The notes under the pieces were generated by a model. That model saw only the letters and a list, made by a program, of their open reading frames with translations. It did no database searches and was not told the DNA's origin. A program made the translations under genes and the position numbers. A stretch of DNA of 32,918 nucleotides from Actinomycetota bacterium (GTDB lineage: Bacteria > Actinomycetota > Acidimicrobiia > Acidimicrobiales > Ilumatobacteraceae), in contig RFST01000004.1 in the NCBI GenBank assembly GCA_009923855.1, positions 1 to 32,918 on the forward strand, given 5' to 3'. Positions 16,911 through 24,781 of the stretch are shown here, piece after piece. The stretch's first letter is position 1. Every line of letters begins with the position of its first letter.

Positions 16911-19107
16911 CGCTGCGACCACCGGCACTGACGCCGAACTCGACATCTCCGGGATGACCTGCGCCGCCTGTGCGGCGCGCATCGAACGGCGCCTGAACCG
17001 CACCGACGGTGTGTCGGCAACGGTGAACTACGCCACTGAACGTGCTCGGGTTCGTTTCGACCCACAGATGATCGACATCGCCGCTGTGATCGCCGCGGTC
17101 GAGCGCACCGGATACGGCGCACGACTCTCCGACAACGACGCCGAGGCCGCCGCAGATGCACGTCTCACTGACCTGTGGCGCCGTCTGATTGTGGCGGTGA
17201 TCGGCGGGGTGCCGGTACTCGTGTTGTCGATGGTGCCACCCACTCAGTTCGATGGATGGCAGTGGGTGTCACTGGTACTCGCCACCCCGGTCACGTTGTG
17301 GTCTGCGTGGCCGTTCCACCGCGCGATGGCGGCGAATCTACGCCATCGTCAGGCCACGATGGACACGTTGGTCTCGGTCGGGGTGTCTGCTGCATGGGCA
17401 TGGTCGCTGTGGGCCCTGGTGGCCACACCTGCGGGCGACATCGGCATGACGATGTCGATGTCGTTCAGCATCTCTGCCGATGATGGTCACCACATCTATC
17501 TCGAGGTGGCGTCCACGGTTGTGGCCTTCATCCTTGCCGGCCGGTATTTTGAGGCGCGCGCGAAACGTCGTGCCGGGGATGCTCTTCGTTCGTTGATGGA
17601 TCTGGGTGCGGCCGAGGTCACGCGTGTGCGCACCGATGGCAGCAGCGAACGCGTCGGGGTCGACCTGCTCGAGGTCGATGATGTGTTCATCGTGGCGCCC
17701 GGTGAGAAGGTGGCCACCGATGGTGTAGTGATCGACGGTGTGTCTGCGGTGGACATGTCGTTGCTCACTGGGGAATCAATGCCGGTCGAGGTTCGTGTGG
17801 GAGACGACGTGGTCGGGGCGGCGGTGAATACCACGGGCGTTCTACGGGTGCGTGCCACAGGTGTGGGGGCCGATACGCGCCTTGCTCAGATGGCGCGGCT
17901 CGTCGCCGATGCCCAATCGGGCAAGGCGCCGGTGCAGCGCCTGGCGGATCAGGTGTCGGCCGTGTTCGTTCCGGTGGTGATCGTGCTGGCACTCGCCACG
18001 GTTGTGATGTGGGCCCTGGTCACTGGATCGTGGGAGCGGTCGTTCACCGCCGGTGTTGCCGTACTGATCATTGCGTGCCCGTGTGCGCTGGGCTTGGCGA
18101 CCCCCACCGCGTTGTTGGTGGGCACGGGCCGGGGTGCGCAGATGGGCATCCTCATCAAAGGGCCCGAGGTTCTGGAATCGACTCGTTCCATCGACACCGT
18201 GGTTCTCGACAAGACCGGCACGATCACCACGGGAGCGATGACGGTGGTCGCCGTCGAGGTGTCGACATCACCGATGGAGCGCTCGGTCGAACAGGTGATG
18301 ATGTGGGCGGCTGCGGTTGAGGCACACAGTCCGCATCCGGTGGCGCGGGCCATGGTCGATGCGCATCGGGCCACGGGCGCGGCGGAATTGGCCGCCACAG
18401 ACGTTGTCGACCACCCCGGTGTTGGCGTCAGCGGCATGGTGGATGGCCGGCGGGTCGAGGTTCGACGGGCGGCTGCAGACTCTCGGGTGGAGGCCGCACC
18501 AGCGTCCACACTCGCTGAGGTGGTTGTCGACGACGAGGTCGTCGGGTTGATCGCGGTTGCCGACGCTGTAAAGGACACCGCCGAGTCTGCGGTGCAGCGT
18601 TTCGCGTCGATGGGCATGTCGACGGTGCTACTCACCGGCGATCGCGCCGAGGTTGCCAACGCCGTCGCGCAACAGGTCGGGATCACCACCGTTCACGCCG
18701 ACGTCATGCCCGACGACAAACTGGCTGTGGTCACGGCGCTGCAGGCCGATGGACATCGTGTGGCCATGGTGGGTGATGGGGTAAACGATGCGGCGGCCCT
18801 CGCTGCTGCTGATCTCGGCATCGCGATGGGGACCGGCACCGACGTCGCCAAACACGCGAGCGATCTCACTCTGGTTCGTTCCGACCCGTTGGCCGTGGCT
18901 GATGCCATCGACCTGTCGCGGCGCACCCTGTCCACGATCAGGGTGAACCTGTTCTGGGCGTTCGCCTACAACGTGGCAGCCATTCCGCTGGCGATGACCG
19001 GCCGCTTGTCGCCGATGGTCGCTGGCGCGGCGATGGCCTTCTCGAGCGTGTTCGTGGTCAGCAACAGTCTGCGCTTGCGGCGTCGCCGTATCTCCGCCGC
19101 GCGCTAG
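16900..19107 (+). CDS. copA: Cu(I)-exporting P1B-type ATPase
   Basis: Membrane pump exporting Cu(I) with ATP hydrolysis, 735 residues. One N-terminal HMA domain (MTCAAC, Cys21/Cys24) is followed by eight predicted TM helices. The actuator domain has LLTGESMPV (290-293), the transmembrane metal site is [13 protein letters not shown] (CPC 393-395), the phosphorylation site is DKTGT (437-441), the nucleotide domain has SPHPVA (HP 479-480), and the hinge is [11 protein letters not shown]7/TM8 carry FAYN and MAFSS, the residues typical of the Cu(I)-specific P1B-1 subgroup. It overlaps copZ by 11 nt. The loop between TM3 and TM4 contains a small Met-rich patch (MTMSMSFS). Confidence 0.96.
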   Translation: MSTDAATTGTDAELDISGMTCAACAARIERRLNRTDGVSATVNYATERARVRFDPQMIDIAAVIAAVERTGYGARLSDNDAEAAADARLTDLWRRLIVAVIGGVPVLVLSMVPPTQFDGWQWVSLVLATPVTLWSAWPFHRAMAANLRHRQATMDTLVSVGVSAAWAWSLWALVATPAGDIGMTMSMSFSISADDGHHIYLEVASTVVAFILAGRYFEARAKRRAGDALRSLMDLGAAEVTRVRTDGSSERVGVDLLEVDDVFIVAPGEKVATDGVVIDGVSAVDMSLLTGESMPVEVRVGDDVVGAAVNTTGVLRVRATGVGADTRLAQMARLVADAQSGKAPVQRLADQVSAVFVPVVIVLALATVVMWALVTGSWERSFTAGVAVLIIACPCALGLATPTALLVGTGRGAQMGILIKGPEVLESTRSIDTVVLDKTGTITTGAMTVVAVEVSTSPMERSVEQVMMWAAAVEAHSPHPVARAMVDAHRATGAAELAATDVVDHPGVGVSGMVDGRRVEVRRAAADSRVEAAPASTLAEVVVDDEVVGLIAVADAVKDTAESAVQRFASMGMSTVLLTGDRAEVANAVAQQVGITTVHADVMPDDKLAVVTALQADGHRVAMVGDGVNDAAALAAADLGIAMGTGTDVAKHASDLTLVRSDPLAVADAIDLSRRTLSTIRVNLFWAFAYNVAAIPLAMTGRLSPMVAGAAMAFSSVFVVSNSLRLRRRRISAAR

Positions 19108-19132
19108 TCGCCACGCAACCGAGATACGGCGA
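19083..19132. repeat. 12-bp inverted repeat spanning the copA stop codon
   Basis: TCGCCGTATCTC at 19083-19094 and its exact complement GAGATACGGCGA at 19121-19132 flank a 26-nt loop holding the copA TAG. It could fold as a 3'-end hairpin (terminator or stabiliser) or be an operator for the next gene. There is no T-run after it, so a classical Rho-independent terminator is unlikely. Confidence 0.5.
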
Positions 19133-19178
19133 TGTGATGCATGTGTGAGAGCCCGAGCGCTGTGGCATCGTGTGGGTT

Positions 19179-20273
19179 ATGAGCAGTGCTGTCGACGCCG
19201 GGGTGAGCCGGCGGCATCTCGATGCCATTCGTAACGCCTGGTCTGAGTTCGATGATGGTCGACGCATTGCCGACATCGTTGAACTGAGTGCGATGGTCTC
19301 GACGAACCGCGTGTACCGCCTGGTTCTCGACGATGGTGCGGCGATCATTGCGAAGTCATCGAACTACGGCTCGTTCTTCTTGTTCGCGGAGGATCATGAC
19401 CGGTTGCACCGGTGTACGCGGTTGCTTTCGGGTGGGCCGTATGAGGACTTCATGGCCGGCATGTTGACTGCGGACGACCGTCCGTTCATTTTCTATGACG
19501 GTGAGATGTGGGTGGTGTTCTACACCGAGGTGGAGGTGCGCGACCGACTGCCGGCCATATTGAGCGAGCCGCAGGTCGACAACCTGGGTGCGGAGATTGC
19601 GCGCTTTCACCGGGCGACACATTCGGTGGCGCGCCTGCTGCCGCCCACGTCGAAAACGGTCACCTCGGACGCGGTGAACCTGTTCGAGATGACGGCTAGT
19701 CGTCGTGCCGGAGAAGAGCTCGGCCTGGACCCGTCACGTCTTGACCTGGTGCGGCGGCATACGCACCGGTTCTTGATGGCGGTGCATGAATCGGGATACG
19801 ACTACTGGCCGAAGATGCCAGTGCTGATCGACTGGAACCTGGGGAATTTCTCCGTGGAGCCCGACCCCAGCGTGGCCGACGGCACCGGTTTCCGACTGTT
19901 TTCTCGTTGGGATTACGACTGGTTCCGCATCGAGACCCGACTTCTTGATTTCTATTTCTTGTCGCGGGTGTCGTCGCGCACCGGAGACCGCACCACATTC
20001 TCCTATGGCGTGCACACCTTGTTCGAACCCCGATTCCGCCGGTTCCTGCGGGCGTATCACGCCGTGTTCCCCCTCGCCGAGCGTGAGGTGCTGTTCTTAA
20101 AGGAGGCGTACCGGTTCTTCTTGTTGAACTATGTGGTGCGCGAAGGCCGCCACTTCTTCCGTGAGGACATCTGGCGGCACCTCCTGCGTGACGTCGTCGA
20201 TCGTCACCTTCCCGATCTTGATCGGCACGACTTCTCGAGTCTGCTCGTCGAGATCGAATCCGACGAGGAATAG
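19179..20273 (+). CDS. Protein-kinase/APH-fold protein of unknown substrate
   Basis: A 364-residue soluble protein with a divergent kinase fold. Visible pieces are an N-lobe with the ATP-binding lysine in AAIIAKSS (Lys59), a catalytic loop VLIDWNLGNFSVE (Asp218, Asn223) where the usual His-Gly-Asp is replaced by Ile-Asp, and a metal-binding acidic segment FSRWDYDWFRIE (Asp245/Asp247). The C-terminal half is rich in aromatic residues and Arg. Key Asp/Asn/Asp residues are kept, so it is probably an active small-molecule kinase, but the substrate is unknown. ATG 19179 is chosen; GTG 19170 is possible. It has its own unit after copA and converges with plsY, 14 nt apart. Confidence 0.75.
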   Translation: MSSAVDAGVSRRHLDAIRNAWSEFDDGRRIADIVELSAMVSTNRVYRLVLDDGAAIIAKSSNYGSFFLFAEDHDRLHRCTRLLSGGPYEDFMAGMLTADDRPFIFYDGEMWVVFYTEVEVRDRLPAILSEPQVDNLGAEIARFHRATHSVARLLPPTSKTVTSDAVNLFEMTASRRAGEELGLDPSRLDLVRRHTHRFLMAVHESGYDYWPKMPVLIDWNLGNFSVEPDPSVADGTGFRLFSRWDYDWFRIETRLLDFYFLSRVSSRTGDRTTFSYGVHTLFEPRFRRFLRAYHAVFPLAEREVLFLKEAYRFFLLNYVVREGRHFFREDIWRHLLRDVVDRHLPDLDRHDFSSLLVEIESDEE

Positions 20274-20287
20274 GGCACCCCTGCGAG

Positions 20288-20914
20288 TCACAGCCGCGAT
20301 TCGGCACCCGCAGCCAGTCGGCGGATATTGCCGGCATGACGCGCGAGAACGAGGGCGCAGATACCAACGGTGGCTGGCACTTCCCAGAGGCGACGGCCCA
20401 TCGTCCACACACCGACCGGCAACGCGGTGACCACGATGACCGAGGCCACGGCGGCGGTGCGGGTCAACCTCGACACCACGATCCAGGTGATGATGAGCAC
20501 GAGGAACACCACGGGCGAGAGCACTGCAAATGCGCCACCACCAGTGGCGACACCTTTGCCACCGCGGAACCGCCGAGTAACAGGGGCGACGTGGCCGAGA
20601 ACAGCTGCGGCCGCACCGGCGTAGGCCAAGGCCCGCCCGTCGATAGACGGGTTATCGCCCGCACCGATGAGCAGGCTGGCCGCCGCCGGAAGGGCACCCT
20701 TGGCTGCATCGAGAACAAATACCCAGATGCCGCGCCGCCAGCCGAGCACCCGGGCCACATTCGATGCCCCCGGATTGCCCGAACCGGCGGTGGTGATATC
20801 AACACCGTTGGCGCGTGCGACCAACACCGCACTGGGAAATGTCCCGACGATGTAGGCCGCGATGACGACCACAATCCAGATGGCGACCACCGCGGTGCTC
20901 GACAGGTCGCTCAT
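20288..20914 (-). CDS. plsY: Glycerol-3-phosphate acyltransferase PlsY
   Basis: Integral membrane enzyme that transfers an acyl group from acyl-phosphate to glycerol-3-phosphate, the first step of phospholipid synthesis. The 208-residue protein shows the three conserved loops: GSGNPGASNVARVLG, FRGGKGVATGGG and RHAGNIRRL, between hydrophobic helices. The start MSDLSSTAVV (ATG 20914) is preferred; the upstream in-frame extension reads into mftC in another frame. Only 17 nt separate it from mftC, so it is probably the fourth gene of the mft operon, though a functional link to mycofactocin is not known. Confidence 0.94.
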   Translation of the reverse strand: MSDLSSTAVVAIWIVVVIAAYIVGTFPSAVLVARANGVDITTAGSGNPGASNVARVLGWRRGIWVFVLDAAKGALPAAASLLIGAGDNPSIDGRALAYAGAAAAVLGHVAPVTRRFRGGKGVATGGGAFAVLSPVVFLVLIITWIVVSRLTRTAAVASVIVVTALPVGVWTMGRRLWEVPATVGICALVLARHAGNIRRLAAGAESRL

Positions 20915-20931
20915 GGCACTACTGCTGTTGC

Positions 20932-22062
20932 TCAGCGCCGTCCGAGCGTGACCGGCACGGCCGCGGCAGCAGCGTGGGCGCGGGCGCGTGAATGATCCTG
21001 ATCGGGTCGTGGGGCGGTGGTCGCCGCCGCCAGTGCGGCTGCGCCGTGACCCGACACACACTCGGGGTCAGGACCGTCGAGGGGAAGCCCGGTGAAGAAC
21101 TTGGCGGCCATGCAGCCGCCCTGACAGGCGTCGTAGGCCCCGCACGATGCGCAGGCCCCTGCGGATCCTGGCTCGCGGAGTTCGGCGAAGAGCTCGCTGG
21201 AATTCCAGACCGCAGCGAAACCGCCGGGGTCGCGCACGTTCCCGGCCCTGAATTCATCGTGGATCACGAATGGGCAGGCGTAGACATCGCCGACGGGGTC
21301 GATCAGGCACACCACGCGCCCGGCTCCGCACAGGTTCAAGCCCGGTAGTGGGTCGCCGAGAGCGTTGAGATGGAAGAACGAGTCACCGGTGAGGACCCGG
21401 TCGCCTCGTTCGAGCAGCCAGTGGTAGAGGTCGCGCTGCTGGGCGTCGGTGGGATGCAGTTGATGCCATGTGTCGGCGCCTCGACCGGCGGGGCGCAGGC
21501 GGGTGATGCGCAACTGCGCGCCGTAGCTGTCGGCAATGGTGAGCAAGTCATCGAGCTGGGTGACGTTCTCTCGGGTGACAACAACGGAGATCTTGAACTC
21601 GCCGAAGTCGGCAGCGGCGAGGGCATCCATGGCCCGTCGGGCGGTATCCCACGAACCCTGACCGCGGACTAGGTCGTTCGTGGCGGCGTCGGCACCGTCG
21701 ATGCTGATCTGCACGTCGAGGTAGTCCATGGCGGCCAGCCGGCGGGCCGCGTCGGTGTCGATGTAGGTGCCGTTGGTCGAGAACTTCACGCCGACACCGG
21801 AGGTGGTCGCGTGGTCGATGATGGTGAAGAAGTCGCGTCGCAGCATGGGTTCGCCACCGCCGATGTTCACGTAGAACACCTGCATTCGGCGCAGCTCATC
21901 GATGACGGCGATCGCCTCGTCGGTGGTCAGTTCACGGGGGTCGCGTCGGCCCGATGATGACAGGCAGTGCACACAGTCGAGATTGCAGGCGTAGGTCAGT
22001 TCCCAGGTGAGGCAGATGGGAGCGTCGAGGCCTCGCTTCATCTGGTCGGCGAGTGTGGTCAT
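20932..22062 (-). CDS. mftC: Mycofactocin maturase, radical SAM/SPASM protein MftC
   Basis: Radical SAM enzyme that oxidatively decarboxylates and then cross-links the C-terminal Val-Tyr of MftA. The 376-residue protein has the [4Fe-4S]-SAM motif CNLDCVHC (CxxxCxxC, Cys26/30/33), the GGEP SAM-binding motif in VNIGGGEPMLRRDFF, and a C-terminal SPASM domain whose cysteines (LNLCGAG, VYACPF, CASCGAYDACQGGCMA, PECV) bind two further Fe-S clusters. The identity as MftC rather than PqqE rests on its mftA and mftB neighbours. The ATG overlaps mftB by 4 nt. About 30 Ala/Arg-rich residues at the C-terminus are an extra tail. Confidence 0.95.
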   Translation of the reverse strand: MTTLADQMKRGLDAPICLTWELTYACNLDCVHCLSSSGRRDPRELTTDEAIAVIDELRRMQVFYVNIGGGEPMLRRDFFTIIDHATTSGVGVKFSTNGTYIDTDAARRLAAMDYLDVQISIDGADAATNDLVRGQGSWDTARRAMDALAAADFGEFKISVVVTRENVTQLDDLLTIADSYGAQLRITRLRPAGRGADTWHQLHPTDAQQRDLYHWLLERGDRVLTGDSFFHLNALGDPLPGLNLCGAGRVVCLIDPVGDVYACPFVIHDEFRAGNVRDPGGFAAVWNSSELFAELREPGSAGACASCGAYDACQGGCMAAKFFTGLPLDGPDPECVSGHGAAALAAATTAPRPDQDHSRARAHAAAAAVPVTLGRR

Positions 22063-22352
22063 GAGCTGTCCTTCTCGTCGTCGCGGGTGATCACAATGCC
22101 GGCCTCGGCCAGATTTGCGATCGCGCGTTGGAATGGCCCACGAAGTGTCTCGGCGATGTCGAGAGCGTCCATGGTCGTGTCGAGATCGGTGTGCTCATGA
22201 AGGGCATGCACGACATCGACCAATTGCGGGTGGCGCAAGAACACCAGCCGACGAGTGTCGTAGTGGTACGCGAGAGCTCCGAAGGGTTCGGGGCGCAGAG
22301 CGACGTTGGGATGTAACCGCAGTGCACCCATGGTGGCGGTGTGGACCGTCAT
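22059..22352 (-). CDS. mftB: Mycofactocin peptide chaperone MftB (PqqD-like)
   Basis: Small RiPP recognition element (RRE) that binds the MftA leader and presents it to MftC. The 97-residue winged-helix protein contains LHPNVALRPEPFGALAYHYD and the strand RRLVFLRHPQLVDVV, typical of MftB. It sits 13 nt after the mftA stop, and its stop overlaps the mftC start (ATGA). The residues before about MGALRLHP are variable; ATG 22352 is the only start close to mftA. Confidence 0.94.
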   Translation of the reverse strand: MTVHTATMGALRLHPNVALRPEPFGALAYHYDTRRLVFLRHPQLVDVVHALHEHTDLDTTMDALDIAETLRGPFQRAIANLAEAGIVITRDDEKDSS

Positions 22353-22365
22353 GGTCCCGGCGGGC

Positions 22366-22500
22366 TCAGTACACCCCGCACATGCCGTCGATGGAGATCT
22401 CCTCGATGAGTTCGAGTTCGTCCTCGACGATCTGTTCGGCGCCGGTGTCGGGGGCGTCGTTCACGCTGACGTCGGTCGTGGAGTTCTCGTGCGGTGCCAT
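22366..22500 (-). CDS. mftA: Mycofactocin precursor peptide MftA
   Basis: The 44-residue ribosomal precursor of the redox cofactor mycofactocin. The acidic leader (GAEQIVEDELELIEEIS) ends in the invariant core IDGMCGVY at the extreme C-terminus, in which the final Val-Tyr becomes the redox-active part. A longer in-frame ORF exists upstream, but ATG 22500 gives the normal MftA length and follows a minus-strand TACGCT -10 box by 6 nt, so the message appears leaderless. It is the first gene of mftA-mftB-mftC-plsY. MftD, MftE and MftF, which complete the cofactor, are not in this window. Confidence 0.97.
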   Translation of the reverse strand: MAPHENSTTDVSVNDAPDTGAEQIVEDELELIEEISIDGMCGVY

Positions 22501-22506
22501 GGGCCG

Positions 22507-22512
22507 AGCGTA
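22507..22512 (-). promoter_or_regulatory. -10 box of the leaderless mftA promoter
   Basis: Read on the minus strand, TACGCT stands exactly 6 nt before the mftA ATG (22500). It drives the mft-plsY unit divergently from the dehydrogenase gene. Confidence 0.5.
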
Positions 22513-22586
22513 GCGAACCAGCGGTCGCCGTGGCGCCGTCGGGGTCGAGGGGCGCTGCGGGGAGGCGCGCCGGTGTGTCTGTGGGG

Positions 22587-22592
22587 TACTGT
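22587..22592 (+). promoter_or_regulatory. Possible -10 box for the mycofactocin-linked alcohol dehydrogenase
   Basis: TACTGT would place the transcript start near 22599, giving a leader of about 78 nt that contains the palindrome at 22626-22644. No convincing -35 was seen, and the assignment is tentative. Confidence 0.35.
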
Positions 22593-22625
22593 GCGAGCAG
22601 CACCACTGGTGCGCGGCGGGGGTCG

Positions 22626-22644
22626 CCGTGGGTGTCACCCACGG
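22626..22644. promoter_or_regulatory. Perfect 19-bp palindrome, candidate operator
   Basis: CCGTGGGTG-T-CACCCACGG: two perfect 9-bp arms around one central base, in the 176-bp gap between mftA and the dehydrogenase. A smaller palindrome, GCACCA-C-TGGTGC, lies at 22600-22612. It could be a dimeric repressor site (mft loci often have a TetR-type MftR, absent here) or a leader hairpin. Confidence 0.6.
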
Positions 22645-22676
22645 GTCGTCGCAGACACGATCGACGGGGGTCGACC

Positions 22677-23804
22677 ATGAGGACACGTGCAGCCATCCTC
22701 CACGAGCGGAACGCGCCGTGGAGTGTCGAAGAGATCGAACTCGACCCGCCACGCGCTGGCGAAGTGCTGGTGAAGATGGCGGCATCGGGTATGTGCCACT
22801 CCGATGAACACCTGGTGACCGGTGACCTGGAGGGGGCCACCCCGCCGCTGCCGATTATCGGTGGCCATGAGGGAGCCGGAGTGGTGCTCGAGGTGGGCGA
22901 GGGCGTACGCGGCCTGGCCCCGGGTGACCATGTGGTGTTCGGTTTCATTCCGGCCTGTGGTCGTTGTGACTCGTGTGTTCAGGGCCATTCGAACCTCTGC
23001 GATGTGGGCGGCGAGTCGTTCCCGGCTGGCACCCAGATCACCGATGGCACGGCGCGGCATCACCTGCTCGACGGCACCGACCTCACGCTCATGTGCCTGC
23101 TCGGCACATTCGCCGAGCACACCGTGGTGAACGAGTCGTCGTGCGTGAAGATCGAGCCGGATTGGCCGCTCGACAAGGCCTGTCTGCTGGGCTGTGGCGT
23201 GGTCACCGGCTGGGGTTCGGCGGTGTATGCCGCCGATGTGAAGCCCGGCGAGTACGTGGCGGTTGTTGGCGCAGGCGGCATCGGCGCGAACGCCATCCAA
23301 GGCGCGAAGATGGCTGGTGCCCGCGCGGTGGTGGCCATCGATCCGGTGGAGTTCAAGCGTGAGAAGGCCATGGCGTTCGGCGCGACGCACACGTACGCCT
23401 CCATTGCCGAGGCCCTCGAGAACATGGGCGAGAGCACATGGGGTCGCGGTTTCGACAAGGTGATCATGACCGCGGGTGTGGGCAACGGCGATGTGCTCGG
23501 CGAGGCGTTCTGGCTGGGCGCGAAGAAGTCGCGCACCGTGGTCACGAACATCCACCCTGTCGCAGAACAGTCGATTGCAATTCCTGGGTCGTTCCTGACC
23601 CTGTTCGAGAAGGAACTGGTGGGGTCGCTGTTCGGGTCGGGCAACATCCGCCGTGACATTCCGCGCCTAATGGAGTTGTACACGCAGGGTCAGTTGAACC
23701 TCGATGATCTGGTGACACGGACCTACTCGCTCGACCAGATCAATGAGGGCTACGACGCGATGCGCAACGGTGAGAACATCCGTGGCGTGATCGTGTTCGA
23801 CTGA
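22677..23804 (+). CDS. Mycofactocin-dependent (NDMA-dependent) nicotinoprotein alcohol dehydrogenase
   Basis: Zinc-dependent MDR alcohol dehydrogenase whose NAD(H) is tightly bound and re-oxidised by mycofactocin in vivo (NDMA in vitro). The 375-residue protein has catalytic zinc ligands Cys40 (GMCHSDE) and His64 (GGHEGAG) and the third ligand in LGCGVVTGWG. Structural zinc cysteines are 94, 97, 100 and 108 (ACGRCDSCVQGHSNLC). The Rossmann motif is VVGAGGIGANAIQGAKMAGA. Adjacency to mftABC supports the class strongly. ATG 22677 after GGGGG is the start; the in-frame extension to 22494 covers the promoter region and is not expected. The alcohol substrate is unknown. The MoxR gene follows 9 nt later. 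Confidence 0.92.
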   Translation: MRTRAAILHERNAPWSVEEIELDPPRAGEVLVKMAASGMCHSDEHLVTGDLEGATPPLPIIGGHEGAGVVLEVGEGVRGLAPGDHVVFGFIPACGRCDSCVQGHSNLCDVGGESFPAGTQITDGTARHHLLDGTDLTLMCLLGTFAEHTVVNESSCVKIEPDWPLDKACLLGCGVVTGWGSAVYAADVKPGEYVAVVGAGGIGANAIQGAKMAGARAVVAIDPVEFKREKAMAFGATHTYASIAEALENMGESTWGRGFDKVIMTAGVGNGDVLGEAFWLGAKKSRTVVTNIHPVAEQSIAIPGSFLTLFEKELVGSLFGSGNIRRDIPRLMELYTQGQLNLDDLVTRTYSLDQINEGYDAMRNGENIRGVIVFD

Positions 23805-23813
23805 GTCGTCGCG

Positions 23814-24725
23814 ATGCCGCCACCGCCGGTCGCTGTTGTCGACCGTGCTCGTGAGATCGAATTGGTGCGTGCCGCCCTCGCAGCAGGGCGGCACGTGCTG
23901 CTCGAGGGGCCGCCGGGCACCGGCAAGTCGACGCTGTTGCGCTCGATCGCTGCGGGTGATGGCGCCGCATTCGAGTTCGTGGAGGGCACAGCTGAGCTGA
24001 CCCCGGCGCGCCTGGTGGGCCATTTCGACCCGGCGCGGGTCATGGCCGAGGGCTACGACCCGGATGTGTTCGTGGATGGGCCGTTGCTGCGCGCGGTGCG
24101 TGACGGTGCGCTGCTCTACATCGAAGAGATCAACCGGGTACCGGAGGAAACCCTCAACGTGCTGGTCACTGTGATGAGCGAGCGGGAGGTGACGGTGCCC
24201 CGACTTGGTCGGGTGCCCGCCGCGGCCGGTTTTCGTCTGGTGGCGGCGATGAATCCCTTCGACGCGATCGGCACCGCACGCATTTCCGGTGCGGTGTACG
24301 ACCGGGTGTGTCGGGTGGCGATGGGATACCAGGACGCACCCGCAGAGGAATCGATCGTGCTGGCCCAGGTGGCCATGGCGGGAGATGACATTGTGAGGCG
24401 CGCGGTGGGTGTGGTGCGCGATACCCGCGAACACGGTGATCTGGTCACCGGGTCGTCGGTGCGCGGTGCGATTGACATGTGCGCTATCGCGGTCGAATTG
24501 GCCGGCCTGCGCGACACCGGTGTGTCGGATCCGGCGGTCACCCTCGATGCAGCACTGGTGGCGCTGTCGGGCCGCGTACGGCGTCGCGATGGGGTGTCGC
24601 GTAGCACCGAGGACATCATCTCGGAGCTGTGGCAGCGGTGGTTTGTCGATCGGGCACCGTCCGATGACGGTGGGGATCCGGCGGCGGGAAAAGCCCCGAG
24701 CCCGGCGGGGAGTCCGACGGGCTGA
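23814..24725 (+). CDS. MoxR-family AAA+ ATPase
   Basis: A 303-residue AAA+ ATPase of the MoxR/CoxD type, which acts as a chaperone or remodelling factor with VWA-domain partners, often to insert cofactors or metals into enzymes. Walker A is GPPGTGKS (32-39), with the MoxR-type EGTAELTPARLVGHFDP after it. Walker B is LLYIEEINRVPEETLN, then sensor 1 in FRLVAAMNPFD and an arginine-finger region YDRVCRV. The C-terminal helical lid is followed by a disordered Pro/Gly/Ser tail. It begins 9 nt after the alcohol dehydrogenase, and a VWA gene follows 56 nt after it. This spacing suggests an operon with the dehydrogenase as the likely client (inference). Confidence 0.9.
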   Translation: MPPPPVAVVDRAREIELVRAALAAGRHVLLEGPPGTGKSTLLRSIAAGDGAAFEFVEGTAELTPARLVGHFDPARVMAEGYDPDVFVDGPLLRAVRDGALLYIEEINRVPEETLNVLVTVMSEREVTVPRLGRVPAAAGFRLVAAMNPFDAIGTARISGAVYDRVCRVAMGYQDAPAEESIVLAQVAMAGDDIVRRAVGVVRDTREHGDLVTGSSVRGAIDMCAIAVELAGLRDTGVSDPAVTLDAALVALSGRVRRRDGVSRSTEDIISELWQRWFVDRAPSDDGGDPAAGKAPSPAGSPTG

Positions 24726-24781
24726 GTTCGGCGCCGCCAGCGGCACATTCGGGTGCGCAGGCCCCACCGGGTCGTGCGGGG

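Noticed and set aside
22494-22676. 61-residue N-terminal extension of the alcohol dehydrogenase
   Set aside because: Covers the divergent promoter and palindrome region, has no family match, and the normal family length begins at ATG 22677.
22501-22785. Longer version of MftA starting at 22785
   Set aside because: The extra 95 residues run antisense through the dehydrogenase start and are Arg/Ser/Pro-rich; MftA peptides are normally short.
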